From positions 1 through 64,000 of the IMG/VR virus record IMGVR_UViG_3300024518_000876: a stretch of 64,000 nucleotides of DNA, one strand, 5' to 3'. Both the position numbers and the translations under genes were made by a program. A model generated the notes under the pieces. The model saw only the letters and a program-made list of their open reading frames with translations. It ran no database searches and was not told the DNA's origin. This document shows, piece after piece, positions 1 to 6,947 of the stretch (position 1 is the first letter of the stretch; every line of letters begins with the position of its first letter). The stretch comes from a virus.

Positions 1-701
1 CCGTTAACGGCTAAATAAACATTATTAGAGGTTAATACACCACCGTTATAAGTGTTATTTACTTCTATATCTACAAATACACTTTGAGTAACTAAAGTAC
101 CGTTATAAGTGTTATTTATAAAATCATTTACTTGCCTACTAATATCTATGTAAATATTATTATCATTTAAAAATCTTGGTTTTTTTGTATAGGTGTAAGT
201 TGGTGTACTTGGTTTACTAACATTTAAAACACCCTCATAAATAAATACTTTGTATTCTGTACTGATACTACTAACTAAATTAGAGCCATCAAATACGGGT
301 GAAGATATAAAAAATGGACTTCTAACATTTATACGTCTAACTGAAACACTTAAATCAAACTCCACCTCAAAAGTTATCCCTGTAAATGTAGATACTCCAC
401 CACTAAATGCTATACTTTCATTTAAAGCCGTTATAGTTACAACATTGTCAAATCTACTAACTGAATACAAAGCTGGGTTTAAATCTCTATTACCAGCAAA
501 TTCAAATAATTGAGCGTTAAGAATACCTTGTTGAGTTGGGTCAGCTAATTGTACTGCAATTTCAAAAGATTGTGGGAATATATTTACATAATCCCAAACA
601 ACTTGAGTTGTAACACCTAATGTATCTTCTTGAGTTAATGTTATATTTTGCCCTACATTGGGTTGTGTATTATCAAATGTTAATTTTATAAAGTTGCTCA
701 T
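1..701 (-). CDS. Partial phage structural-type protein, C-terminus outside window
   Basis: Open frame of 233 residues with no stop before the window edge. It begins MSNFIKLTFDN, and its ATG overlaps the TGA of the gp10-like gene as ATGA, which supports translational coupling and fixes the start. The sequence is rich in N, T, V and I with alternating hydrophobic residues, suggesting a beta-rich structural protein. The segment NNTYNG occurs twice about 25 residues apart near the visible end. Position directly after tail-completion genes suggests a tail or baseplate-type protein, but I do not recognise the family. Confidence 0.8.
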   Translation of the reverse strand, partial: MSNFIKLTFDNTQPNVGQNITLTQEDTLGVTTQVVWDYVNIFPQSFEIAVQLADPTQQGILNAQLFEFAGNRDLNPALYSVSRFDNVVTITALNESIAFSGGVSTFTGITFEVEFDLSVSVRRINVRSPFFISSPVFDGSNLVSSISTEYKVFIYEGVLNVSKPSTPTYTYTKKPRFLNDNNIYIDISRQVNDFINNTYNGTLVTQSVFVDIEVNNTYNGGVLTSNNVYLAVN

Positions 702-1210
702 GTTGTAAAGTCTAAAAAGTTATCTAAATCTAGGTTAAATGCCTTAACTATTTCGTCTGGTAGTTTCTTAAATTGTTGTTCAAAAGATAAACTAAAAAAT
801 TTTGTAGGTTTTTGTCCTTTTGAAAATATATGCCTACTCATTATAAAACCAAATTGTTTTGCAGTAATAAACTTACCTGTTTTTTTATCTCTTGGTTTAA
901 TCCCTTTAGCCTTTGCCCATTTACCAAATACACTTGGTGGTGGTGGTTTAGTTGTATAAGAGTATGGTGTATCATATTTTTGGTCAACACCACTAACACC
1001 TTTATCTACATACTCACCATAATCTAACATTTCAAAACTAAATGAAACTATATTACCATTGTTAGATATTTTAGCGGGTGTAAAACTTAAAGAATTATAT
1101 AAATCACTTGTTGCATTCTTTTTTTCTTTTGTAAGTCTACTTCTTGACTGTTGTACAACTGCTTTACCAAACTTATTTAATGCTCTTTCTGTGTTTATGG
1201 GTTTACGCAT
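698..1210 (-). CDS. HK97 gp10-like tail component
   Basis: 170 aa. The basic N-terminal helix followed by a central 'LDYGEYVDKG' segment is typical of HK97 gp10-like tail-completion proteins, which bind at the head-tail interface or tail terminator ring of siphophages. The start overlaps the end of the upstream tail-completion gene by 16 bp and the stop overlaps the next ATG, so the genes form one leftward unit. Family call rests on this motif, length and context; the exact role is inferred. Confidence 0.65.
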   Translation of the reverse strand: MRKPINTERALNKFGKAVVQQSRSRLTKEKKNATSDLYNSLSFTPAKISNNGNIVSFSFEMLDYGEYVDKGVSGVDQKYDTPYSYTTKPPPPSVFGKWAKAKGIKPRDKKTGKFITAKQFGFIMSRHIFSKGQKPTKFFSLSFEQQFKKLPDEIVKAFNLDLDNFLDFTT

Positions 1211-1659
1211 ACGTCAATCTCTGGACTTGGTACTCCAATATTAAAAGTTAAATCCCATCCCGCTAATCTGTTTTGTGTTTCAGTATCTAAAACTTTATCA
1301 AATGTTGGTTGTCCATCAATATAAATACTTTCTCCTACTGAATTTCTTCTCATTAGCATAAAGAACCTCCTAATAATATTATCTGTATTATTATAAACCT
1401 CTTGTAAATTGTCATTACCTAAAAACTTCTCTTGTGTAATGTTGTTATTTTCTGTAACAATATCTAATACAGAAACAACCACAGTATAAATATTTAGATT
1501 TTCTTCTACTGTACCATTATTAACCACAATATGCGCCATAATAGGTATGTTTTGCCTGTATGCGTCTAAATCATCAATATCACCCTCAGTGATAGTAATA
1601 ACCCTTGCATCTGTCCTTAAAGTATCTTTTATGCCGTTTATTAATTTAAAGTAACTCAT
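1195..1659 (-). CDS. Probable tail completion/terminator protein
   Basis: 154 aa, beginning MSYFKLINGIKDTL. Size, position between the chaperone-like gene and the gp10-like gene, and the pattern of an N-terminal helix followed by beta strands (IPIMAHIVVNNGTV, NIYTVVVSVLDIV) fit siphophage tail-terminator proteins. No catalytic motif is visible. It starts 3 bp after the stop of the frameshifted reading frame upstream. Function is inferred from synteny. Confidence 0.5.
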   Translation of the reverse strand: MSYFKLINGIKDTLRTDARVITITEGDIDDLDAYRQNIPIMAHIVVNNGTVEENLNIYTVVVSVLDIVTENNNITQEKFLGNDNLQEVYNNTDNIIRRFFMLMRRNSVGESIYIDGQPTFDKVLDTETQNRLAGWDLTFNIGVPSPEIDVCVNP

Positions 1660-1661
1660 GT

Positions 1662-1910
1662 TTATTTTTTTATAGGTCGCATTAATTTAGCCTTATCACT
1701 CTCAAAGGCTAATCTAAATAATACTTTATTGATAGGGATGTATTGTACTTCTTCAATTCTGATACGCTCTGCGCTAGCGTATGTATCATAAGTCTGATAC
1801 CATCCCCATTTTTTACTGAATCTAATTGCTCTATCGTCTGCACTTGTTCCGCTTGACTCATAAAGTTCTGGGTATCGTTTACTAATTCGCTCCCTAAATT
1901 CAAAAAAAAA
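1662..1910 (-). CDS. Minus-1 frame extension of the tail-assembly-chaperone-like gene
   Basis: 82 codons in the -1 frame relative to the 239-aa product, entered through the T10 run and ending at TAA 1662-1664, three bases before the next ATG. The sequence is clearly protein-like (FEFRERISKRYPELYE, then KKWGWYQTYDTYAS and VLFRLAFESDKAKL) and has no start codon of its own near its beginning. A G/GT-type programmed frameshift would give a fusion of about 255 aa. A homopolymer sequencing error joining one continuous gene is the alternative. Confidence 0.65.
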   Translation of the reverse strand, partial: FFFEFRERISKRYPELYESSGTSADDRAIRFSKKWGWYQTYDTYASAERIRIEEVQYIPINKVLFRLAFESDKAKLMRPIKK

Positions 1911-2428
1911 AGCAATGCGCTCTCATAAATCTCATAAGGCGCATCTTTAAAAATATCAGTATTATTTTTGTGGTTGTAGGCTTGTATTTTATAAGTTCCT
2001 TTTTTGTTCTTAGAAAACAAACTTTTGTAAAACTTCTCTTTTATTACGGGACGATAAAGTACGTTTAAAATACTGTAAGCATTTGCGTCAGCATTCCCCA
2101 ATAATTTATCTAACGTACCATATTCGCCCGTACTCATGTTTTCAATATCGGGAATAAACCCATATTTAACACCGTTTAAATCAAATGTTAAATGTAATGT
2201 ACTTTCAGTATTTAAAGCCTCTGTAACAACTTTTAATGCGTGTTGGTATTCTTTAAATGGTAACTTATCTACTAAAGAAATAGGTATATTTAAACACTCA
2301 GCTAATAATTGTGTTTCTGTAACTTCTGACTCTCTATCTTCTGCTATTTTATAAAGCCGACTAATACTTAAAAACCTTTCGACTGTTATATCTTTTTTAG
2401 TTTCTGGTATTGTGTAAGTTAAATTCAT
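1709..2428 (-). CDS. Tail-assembly-chaperone-like protein, unshifted product
   Basis: 239 aa when read without frameshift, starting MNLTYTIPETKKDITVERF. It resembles the 'G' half of tail assembly chaperones: a compact helical N-terminal domain, no catalytic residues, and a slippery run late in the gene. The frame meets ten T in a row (positions 1911-1902) at about codon 173. Beyond that point a second, more protein-like frame is open to 1662. A TATATTTA box lies upstream at 2451-2458 and may give this module its own promoter downstream of the terminase gene. Confidence 0.65.
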   Translation of the reverse strand: MNLTYTIPETKKDITVERFLSISRLYKIAEDRESEVTETQLLAECLNIPISLVDKLPFKEYQHALKVVTEALNTESTLHLTFDLNGVKYGFIPDIENMSTGEYGTLDKLLGNADANAYSILNVLYRPVIKEKFYKSLFSKNKKGTYKIQAYNHKNNTDIFKDAPYEIYESALLFFLNLGSELVNDTQNFMSQAEQVQTIEQLDSVKNGDGIRLMIHTLAQSVSELKKYNTSLSIKYYLD

Positions 2429-2466
2429 TATAGATTTAGTTTATTAATTGTAAATATACAATAAAT

Positions 2467-3627
2467 TTACCTTATATCTACACCGCTTTTTTTGTTACTT
2501 AAAGTCATTACTGCAAAGTATCTCATTGCATCTATACAATGATTGAAATTATCAATAGGTTTATTTAGTTTGTTTCCCTCTCGGTCTGTGTCCCAAGTGT
2601 AATTTCTTAATTCCTTAATTAAATTTGTACTTTGTTTAGTAACCTTAAAAGAGTTTTCTTGTAATAACGATATACCATAATTAATACTGTCTTTTCCTTT
2701 CTTAGCACCCTTTATAATAACTCCAGAACGTCTAATTTCTTCTATACTTTTTGGCTCGGCACTATCTGCAAAAATAAACCTCCTTAAATCTTTCTTGCAA
2801 AGTTTAGCAATATCATTATTTAATAAACCTGTTCTATAAACTGACTCATGAAAAATTATTTCATTGTTATATTTGTAAGCATCAATTAATGTTGTAGGGT
2901 CATTTGTATAACCAAAATCCATACCGCTACCTAAATACTTGGCATCTGTTGGTAAACTGTCAATCTGTTGCCAATTCTCAAACACTACACCGTCTAAATT
3001 ACCAACGTGACCAAGTCCATAAACATTATACCAATTTTTCCAAAAGTTAGATTTAACTGCTTTCTCTTTTGCTTTGAGTATAAAATCTATTGCCGACTGC
3101 GGGCAAGCCTCATTATCTTCATAAGTTAGTATTATAAAGTCAGTATCTTTATCCCCCTCTAATTCGTTATGAAACCAAAACTTTGCAGTAGGGTTCCAAT
3201 CTAAAAACACTTCTTTTTTTGTCCTACTTGCTAATTCTGTATATGCATGAAATGTCATATTGTTACATTCATTCATGTATAGAATATCTCTCCTTGCCCC
3301 TCTTAACTTTGCATCATTATCAGCACTAAAAAATTCTATGTAACTACCATTAGGAAACTGAAACTTTGAGTCTGTTCTGTTAAAATAATTATCATACCAA
3401 CGATTAGTTAATAGCATTATCTTTTTAAAGTCTTTTAACGCACCCCTTTTTAAATGTGGTATTGACTCAGCAACTATACTAATTTCTAAGTTAGGTGTTT
3501 GTATTGCCCTATTAATAAGAACAGGTAGAATACCGAAAGTTTTACCCGCAGATGTTCCACCTTGTATTCCCTTAATCCTTTTTTTTAAGGATAGTATTTT
3601 ATTTATTGCAGTTGTTCTTTTAAACAT
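2467..3627 (-). CDS. Terminase large subunit (small siphophage type)
   Basis: 386 aa. Packaging ATPase/nuclease that pumps phage DNA into proheads. The Walker A GGTSAGKT is at residues 23-30, a Walker B-like 'ILYMNECN' follows, and the RNase H-like nuclease domain shows three acidic positions in 'GSGMDFGYTND', 'FIFADSAEP' and 'NFNHCIDAMRYF'. It follows the small subunit without a gap (the stop of one abuts the ATG of the other). It is unrelated in length and motifs to the second large terminase at 50.5 kb on the opposite strand. Confidence 0.92.
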   Translation of the reverse strand: MFKRTTAINKILSLKKRIKGIQGGTSAGKTFGILPVLINRAIQTPNLEISIVAESIPHLKRGALKDFKKIMLLTNRWYDNYFNRTDSKFQFPNGSYIEFFSADNDAKLRGARRDILYMNECNNMTFHAYTELASRTKKEVFLDWNPTAKFWFHNELEGDKDTDFIILTYEDNEACPQSAIDFILKAKEKAVKSNFWKNWYNVYGLGHVGNLDGVVFENWQQIDSLPTDAKYLGSGMDFGYTNDPTTLIDAYKYNNEIIFHESVYRTGLLNNDIAKLCKKDLRRFIFADSAEPKSIEEIRRSGVIIKGAKKGKDSINYGISLLQENSFKVTKQSTNLIKELRNYTWDTDREGNKLNKPIDNFNHCIDAMRYFAVMTLSNKKSGVDIR

Positions 3628-3891
3628 TTATAGTTCATCTGGAAACAATGGTTGTATCTCGTTAATTGTTATGTCTTTTGTTTCTGTCGGTTTACCTAAA
3701 GAATACTCTAAAAGTAATTTACTAGCTGGTATATCTTGCTCATCAATCGCTTTACCTAATAGCATAGTCAAAACCTCTGCAAGTTTCTCAACTGTAACAA
3801 CACTTTTAACAACGTCTTTATATTCGTTCTTTCGTTTGTCTGCTCCTTTTGTTTTGGTGCTATGTCCTCCGTTTTGTTTTCGTTTATCCAT
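3628..3891 (-). CDS. Probable terminase small subunit
   Basis: 87 aa, starting MDKRKQNGGHSTKTKGADK. A basic N-terminal stretch is followed by helices and an acidic C-terminal tail ending PLFPDEL. Size and position immediately upstream of the large terminase support a DNA-recognition small subunit. It is shorter than many small terminases (usually 120-180 aa), so the assignment is by synteny. Confidence 0.55.
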   Translation of the reverse strand: MDKRKQNGGHSTKTKGADKRKNEYKDVVKSVVTVEKLAEVLTMLLGKAIDEQDIPASKLLLEYSLGKPTETKDITINEIQPLFPDEL

Positions 3892-3932
3892 GATTAATAG
3901 AAATTAACTATTAATTTATTTATTAAATTTTT

Positions 3933-4283
3933 TTACTCTCTTTCGTACACCTTATTAATTTTGTTAATCCAAGTTTTCCAAGTAGATACCCCACAAGTGT
4001 AACAAGGTTTAACGCTCATTGCTAAACAGTCTTTTAATAGCCTCACAATTAGCTTAGTTTCTTCTAACTCTATTTTGTTTTGATTCGGTCTATTAATAAA
4101 TGTTTCCCACTCTAAACGCTCTGATTCGTTTAAGTTTCTTTTGTAAGGGAATAACTTATTTAACTTCTCTTGTCGTTTGTTGCAACCCTCGCATTCTCCT
4201 ACAAGTTTTTTGATACCTGTTACTTCTGTTATCTTTGCAACTGTGTCTCCTAATCCTTTTTTTGTTTTTCTTTTTCTTGCCAT
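3933..4283 (-). CDS. Small Cys-pair protein upstream of the terminase genes
   Basis: 116 aa from MARKRKTKKGLGD. I chose this ATG over one 15 bp upstream because a TATATTTA promoter box at 4288-4295 ends only 4 nt before it. Two cysteine pairs, 'GECEGCNKRQEKLNKLFP' and 'KPCYTCG', suggest one zinc site. Genes of this kind are, to my knowledge, frequent just ahead of terminases in Bacteroidota prophages; the function is unknown. Confidence 0.7.
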   Translation of the reverse strand: MARKRKTKKGLGDTVAKITEVTGIKKLVGECEGCNKRQEKLNKLFPYKRNLNESERLEWETFINRPNQNKIELEETKLIVRLLKDCLAMSVKPCYTCGVSTWKTWINKINKVYERE

Positions 4284-4295
4284 AGTGTAAATATA
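4281..4295 (-). promoter_or_regulatory. Bacteroidota-type -7 box with immediate ATG
   Basis: TATATTTA (4295-4288 on the minus strand) resembles the Bacteroidota -7 consensus TAnnTTTG. It is followed after four bases (CACT) by ATG. The predicted transcript would start at or next to the ATG, so the mRNA may be leaderless. The same geometry is seen at 44202. Confidence 0.45.
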
Positions 4296-4302
4296 CAAAA
4301 TT

Positions 4303-4343
4303 TAAAAATACGCCATTAAAACGGCTCATAACACGTAATATAA
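4303..4343 (-). repeat. attC-like intergenic inverted repeat 1 (reduced)
   Basis: Read on the minus strand: GTTATGA, then GCC-GTTTTAAT-GGC. The hairpin arms are only 3 bp, but the GTTTTAAT centre is shared with three other sites of the array. It lies between the 81-aa cassette gene and the Cys-pair gene and marks the downstream end of the array. Confidence 0.5.
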
Positions 4344-4589
4344 TTAATACTCTATTTCGTGCTTATCAATAACATATTTGGTAAACTCGTCAGCGGTTAA
4401 GTAGTGCTTCAATACATCATCAAAGTGCTTCATATCCCTTCGGGCGTTTACATCAGAGTTTCTAATTCTAATTAGTGCACTAACTACAATTCTATCTTCT
4501 TCATCTCTTGGTATCTTAACTAACACCCTCATACTTCTTTCGGTTTCTCTAACACTATCTAAAACCGCTTCATGCATTTTCATATCCAT
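4344..4589 (-). CDS. Cassette gene, unknown 81-aa protein
   Basis: 81 aa starting MDMKMHEAVLDSVRE; a start at the second Met (MKMHEA) is also possible. Charged, helical, no known motif. It sits alone between inverted repeats 1 and 2 in the manner of an integron cassette. No function can be assigned. Confidence 0.6.
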   Translation of the reverse strand: MDMKMHEAVLDSVRETERSMRVLVKIPRDEEDRIVVSALIRIRNSDVNARRDMKHFDDVLKHYLTADEFTKYVIDKHEIEY

Positions 4590-4622
4590 AATATTCTATT
4601 TTTTAAATACGTACTAATCATA

Positions 4623-4640
4623 TTACCATTCATTAGGTAA
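4623..4640 (-). repeat. attC-like intergenic inverted repeat 2 (weak)
   Basis: TTACC and GGTAA arms around an 8-nt loop, overlapping the stop codon of the 68-aa gene. The outer GTT/AAC elements seen at the other sites are not clear here, so this is the weakest member of the array. Confidence 0.3.
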
Positions 4641-4839
4641 CATTTACCCATTCGTCATTTTTAAATACTTCTACTTGCCACCATCTAAGCTCTGTTACCT
4701 CACCATTCATAGAGCTATCAATTTCATCACACCAAAGTATATTTATTATCCTATATTTTAATGGATTTAATCCTACCACAATACCTTCGTAGTAGCAATC
4801 ACCATCTTCTATATCTCTTATTTTATCTCCTATTTTCAT
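4633..4839 (-). CDS. Cassette gene, unknown 68-aa protein
   Basis: 68 aa, starting MKIGDKIRDIEDGDCYYEG. Beta-rich pattern with a KIGDKIR start resembles small SH3-like barrels, but this is a fold guess only. Single gene between inverted repeats 2 and 3; the leader to the next repeat is short and A/T-rich without a Shine-Dalgarno sequence. Confidence 0.6.
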   Translation of the reverse strand: MKIGDKIRDIEDGDCYYEGIVVGLNPLKYRIINILWCDEIDSSMNGEVTELRWWQVEVFKNDEWVNVT

Positions 4840-4854
4840 ATTACTTAATTTAAA

Positions 4855-4912
4855 CGTTACCTAACAAAGTATAAAGTCCATTAAAACGCACCTTATACAA
4901 TGCGTTGTAAGT
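4855..4912 (-). repeat. attC-like intergenic inverted repeat 3
   Basis: Minus strand: TTACAAC-gcatt-GTATAAGG, then the GTTTTAAT region, then CTTTATAC-ttt-GTTAGGT. The inner arms (4890-4898 and 4869-4877) pair over 8 of 9 bp. The spacers between inner arm and AAC/GTT box differ (5 versus 3 nt), the asymmetry expected of folded attC sites. GTTAGGT fits the integron GTTRRRY core. Confidence 0.7.
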
Positions 4913-4916
4913 AATA

Positions 4917-5129
4917 CTATCCTTCGTCTTCAAATTGATATATTGGGTGTAAAATAGATTTAGGGTTCTTCCTTTTTAATCCATTTTCGGTTATCTTTTT
5001 AATAGCATTGTTTATCACTTTTGCACCACCTTTGCTTATCCAAGTATCTCTACTATTTAAGTGGCTTTCAAAAGCAAGTGCTACATAATAAAGTTCTTTG
5101 TCTGTAAAATCTATTTTTTCTCGTCCCAT
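4917..5129 (-). CDS. Cassette gene, unknown 70-aa protein
   Basis: 70 aa, starting MGREKIDFTDKELYYVALA. Likely helical; the end is acidic (YQFEDEG). No family recognised. Flanked by inverted repeats 3 and 4 with no partner gene, consistent with an independently mobilised cassette. Confidence 0.6.
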   Translation of the reverse strand: MGREKIDFTDKELYYVALAFESHLNSRDTWISKGGAKVINNAIKKITENGLKRKNPKSILHPIYQFEDEG

Positions 5130-5159
5130 ATTTAAGTTTTGTTATTAATTATCCGTACT

Positions 5160-5210
5160 ACTTACAACTAATATTAAACAACATTAAAACGTTGTTTACT
5201 CTTTAGTTAT
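5160..5210 (-). repeat. attC-like intergenic inverted repeat 4
   Basis: Long arms: AACTAA...TAAACAAC (5208-5191) and GTTGTTTA...TTAGTT (5182-5166) around the GTTTTAAT centre. Inner 8 bp pair perfectly, outer 6 bp pair perfectly, and the two arms are separated by unequal spacers (4 versus 3 nt). It overlaps the stop codon of the 84-aa gene. Confidence 0.65.
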
Positions 5211-5461
5211 GTGCAATTTAATTTTAAAATATTTTTTGCACTGCTTTCTTTATACGCTCGCCACAAGCTACGTCTTTGCCAATAGTTAAAATGTATTACA
5301 GTTGGTGTCTGTATTTTAATTGACCTTCTGCCGTTTGCTATCCATAGGTGTATTCCCCAAGTATCATTCATATATCTACATTCACCTAATTCCCATTGCT
5401 CGCTATTTTCATCCATAGAAGCAATTATTTTGTTTACTAATTCTTTCTTGTTTTCCATCAA
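5207..5461 (-). CDS. Cassette gene, unknown 84-aa protein
   Basis: 84 aa, or 83 if the second Met (MENKKELVNKI) is used. Contains a Trp-rich segment (DTWGIHLWIANGRRSIKI, YWQRRSLWRAY). No known motif. Its stop codon lies within repeat 4, so gene and repeat form one unit as in integron cassettes. Confidence 0.6.
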   Translation of the reverse strand: MMENKKELVNKIIASMDENSEQWELGECRYMNDTWGIHLWIANGRRSIKIQTPTVIHFNYWQRRSLWRAYKESSAKNILKLNCT

Positions 5462-5489
5462 AAATATTTTAAAATTAAACTGTTCACTT

Positions 5490-5555
5490 CGTCACATAAC
5501 AATGTATATAATTAACTCCATTTCATTCCGCAAATCATATACGGAACGTTATAAA
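5490..5555 (-). repeat. attC-like intergenic inverted repeat 5
   Basis: Minus strand: TTATAAC-gttcc-GTATATGATT (5552-5533), a 19-nt centre different from the GTTTTAAT type, then AATTATATAC-att-GTTATGT (5513-5496). Inner arms pair over 9 of 10 bp, with the same 5-versus-3 spacer asymmetry as repeat 3. Confidence 0.65.
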
Positions 5556-5558
5556 TAA

Positions 5559-5765
5559 TTAAATTACTTCATTCGCTCCTTTTGGTAATTCAGCCCAATG
5601 CGTTATTGGGTTGTCCGTTACAAAATCACCGCCCCAATTTTGCCAAAAACCTCTATCACTTAAATTTGAGTAATTAGCTATAAATATTCCGTTATTTTTT
5701 AAGCAAACAAGGTAAATACCAATTGTTTTTTTTGGCAAACTTTCTTTTATATCAATCCATTCCAT
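5559..5765 (-). CDS. DUF551-like cassette protein
   Basis: 68 aa from MEWIDIKESLP. The start was chosen because DUF551 proteins begin with W-x-x-x-x-x-x-LP and end with a THW-x-x-LP motif; here 'MEWIDIKESLP' and 'ITHWAELPKG' match. DUF551 proteins are common phage and prophage accessory proteins of unknown function. An upstream in-frame Met would add 20 residues that do not fit the family. Confidence 0.75.
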   Translation of the reverse strand: MEWIDIKESLPKKTIGIYLVCLKNNGIFIANYSNLSDRGFWQNWGGDFVTDNPITHWAELPKGANEVI

Positions 5766-5842
5766 AATTAAACTATTAATAACATTGTTTATATTCCATT
5801 TTCGTACCTCAAACGGTACATACACTAACCGTTATGGTGCAA

Positions 5843-5938
5843 TTAAAAAAGACACATAACACCGTATAAAAACAATGCTATACTTATCCCTATTAAAACT
5901 GCTTTTGTTGCACTTGGATAATTTGGTAATTTTCTCAT
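5843..5938 (-). CDS. 31-aa single-pass membrane micropeptide inside a repeat
   Basis: ATG at 5938-5936, TAA at 5845-5843. Starts MRKLPNYPSATKAVLIG; residues 12-31 form one hydrophobic segment (AVLIGISIALFLYGVMCLF). The coding sequence spans the centre of repeat 6 and its end uses one repeat arm. It may be a true small membrane protein, such as a toxin- or regulator-like peptide, or chance translation of repeat DNA. Confidence 0.45.
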   Translation of the reverse strand: MRKLPNYPSATKAVLIGISIALFLYGVMCLF

Positions 5939-5985
5939 AGTTTTATCTTTTTAATTCGCACTTTTCTTATACAATCACGTTATAA
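5843..5985 (-). repeat. attC-like inverted repeat 6, arms separated by a micro-ORF
   Basis: Arms TTATAAC-gtgatt-GTATAAG (5985-5965) and TTTATAC-ggt-GTTATGT (about 5870-5853) pair as in the other sites but are about 95 nt apart. The space between holds the coding part of a 31-aa peptide. A further GTTATG/CATAAC pair lies at 5831-5860. Confidence 0.55.
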
Positions 5986-6186
5986 TTAATCAATCCATAA
6001 TACCGACCTTGTAGAAGTGTAACTATCTCCACTAATATACCCAATCGGTAATAAAACATACTCTTCTTCTAAGTAAGCATCTCCATCTTCAAATTTTATA
6101 TCTTTAATTGTAGTACTTGGTTTTATCCAACCTTTTTTAATGTACTCTTTTAATTTATTTTTTCTGTTCTCTATTATTTTATTCAT
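5986..6186 (-). CDS. Cassette gene, unknown 66-aa protein
   Basis: 66 aa, starting MNKIIENRKNKLKEYIKKG. Basic helical N-terminus, then a mixed segment ending STRSVLWID. No family recognised. Sits between repeats 6 and 7. Confidence 0.6.
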   Translation of the reverse strand: MNKIIENRKNKLKEYIKKGWIKPSTTIKDIKFEDGDAYLEEEYVLLPIGYISGDSYTSTRSVLWID

Positions 6187-6199
6187 ATTTTTAAATTTA

Positions 6200-6256
6200 A
6201 TTATAACACTATGTATAGCACATTAAAACGATGCCATACACAATACGTTGTAAGTA
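6200..6256 (-). repeat. attC-like intergenic inverted repeat 7
   Basis: Minus strand: TTACAAC-gtattgt-GTATGGCA, the GTTTTAAT centre, TGCTATAC-atagt-GTTATAA. Inner arms (6239-6232 and 6220-6213) pair over 7 of 8 bp. The same boxes and centre as repeats 3 and 4. Confidence 0.7.
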
Positions 6257-6262
6257 ATTGTA

Positions 6263-6643
6263 CTAAACCTTGTTAATTGTATCTTCACATGGTCTGCAAA
6301 TATTGTAAGTCACTTTAGCCTTGTTTTCATTGCATACTTCGCACAACTGTTCGCTTTGCCGTACAACACTGGGTATAGCAAATGATTCTTTGGCTTCATA
6401 TTTAGCTACTATTTCAGCCTTATCTATAAATTCATTACCTCCATCTTTTTCAAGCATTGTAAGTAAGCCAATTAACAGTTCACTTCGTTTGCTAATATTT
6501 TGTATAGTTAAATTTTTAACCTTACATTTTAGCTCCTTTATATCTTCCTTGTACTTGTCACAGTATTTACTTAGCCCTGCAACTGCTTGCCTACTCATCT
6601 TTAGGTCTTCCTGCAATTCTCTTATTTTTCCTTTTTGTGCCAT
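6263..6643 (-). CDS. Coiled-coil protein with C-terminal zinc-type Cys motif
   Basis: 126 aa. Residues 1-60 are charged and helical (coiled-coil-like). The C-terminus holds two cysteine pairs, 'CEVCNENKAKVTYNICRPC', expected to bind zinc. It lies at the upstream end of the cassette array, directly after repeat 7. Function unknown. Confidence 0.65.
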   Translation of the reverse strand: MAQKGKIRELQEDLKMSRQAVAGLSKYCDKYKEDIKELKCKVKNLTIQNISKRSELLIGLLTMLEKDGGNEFIDKAEIVAKYEAKESFAIPSVVRQSEQLCEVCNENKAKVTYNICRPCEDTINKV

Positions 6644-6726
6644 TTTTGTTTATTTAATCGGTTAAAAATCAAACCATACAATTTACCGTTATAAACAATT
6701 AGTTTGTCCATATCTTCTAAATTCAT
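6622..6726 (-). CDS. Possible 34-aa peptide overlapping the coiled-coil gene
   Basis: ATG 6726-6724, TAA 6624-6622. Starts MNLEDMDKLIVYNGKLYG; codon use is normal for the region. It overlaps the next start by 22 bp in another frame. Only the open frame supports it. Confidence 0.35.
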   Translation of the reverse strand: MNLEDMDKLIVYNGKLYGLIFNRLNKQKWHKKEK

Positions 6727-6749
6727 AATTTTAAAAGTTTATACCATTA

Positions 6750-6947
6750 TTACAAAAGTTGCACTTTAGTCCAAGCTGCAATGTAGATTTTATTACCATC
6801 TTTATCTATACCATTACAATACATTCCATCAAGTCTATGTATAGTAATTTCATCTCCTTTTTTTATTGACACTGACTCAGGTGGGGTCTTTACATTTTCA
6901 TCAATTACTACTACTTTGGTTCCATATTTAACATTATGTGCTTCCAT
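6750..6947 (-). CDS. Unknown 65-aa protein
   Basis: 65 aa, starting MEAHNVKYGTKVVVIDENV. Beta-type pattern with a VSIKKGDEITIHRL segment suggests a small SH3-like barrel. It lies 6 bp from the end of the SF2 helicase gene. It is close to the boundary between the cassette array and the large phage genome, and could belong to either. Confidence 0.6.
   Translation of the reverse strand: MEAHNVKYGTKVVVIDENVKTPPESVSIKKGDEITIHRLDGMYCNGIDKDGNKIYIAAWTKVQLL

Noticed and set aside
250-513. Plus-strand frames within the left part (e.g. 250-513, 830-1027) and across the minus-strand operons
   Set aside because: They lie antisense to convincing minus-strand genes, lack protein-like sequence and show no promoter or spacing support.
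4303-6256. CRISPR array
   Set aside because: Repeats are imperfect inverted repeats of 40-70 nt separated by genes of different length, not short direct repeats with uniform spacers; no cas genes.
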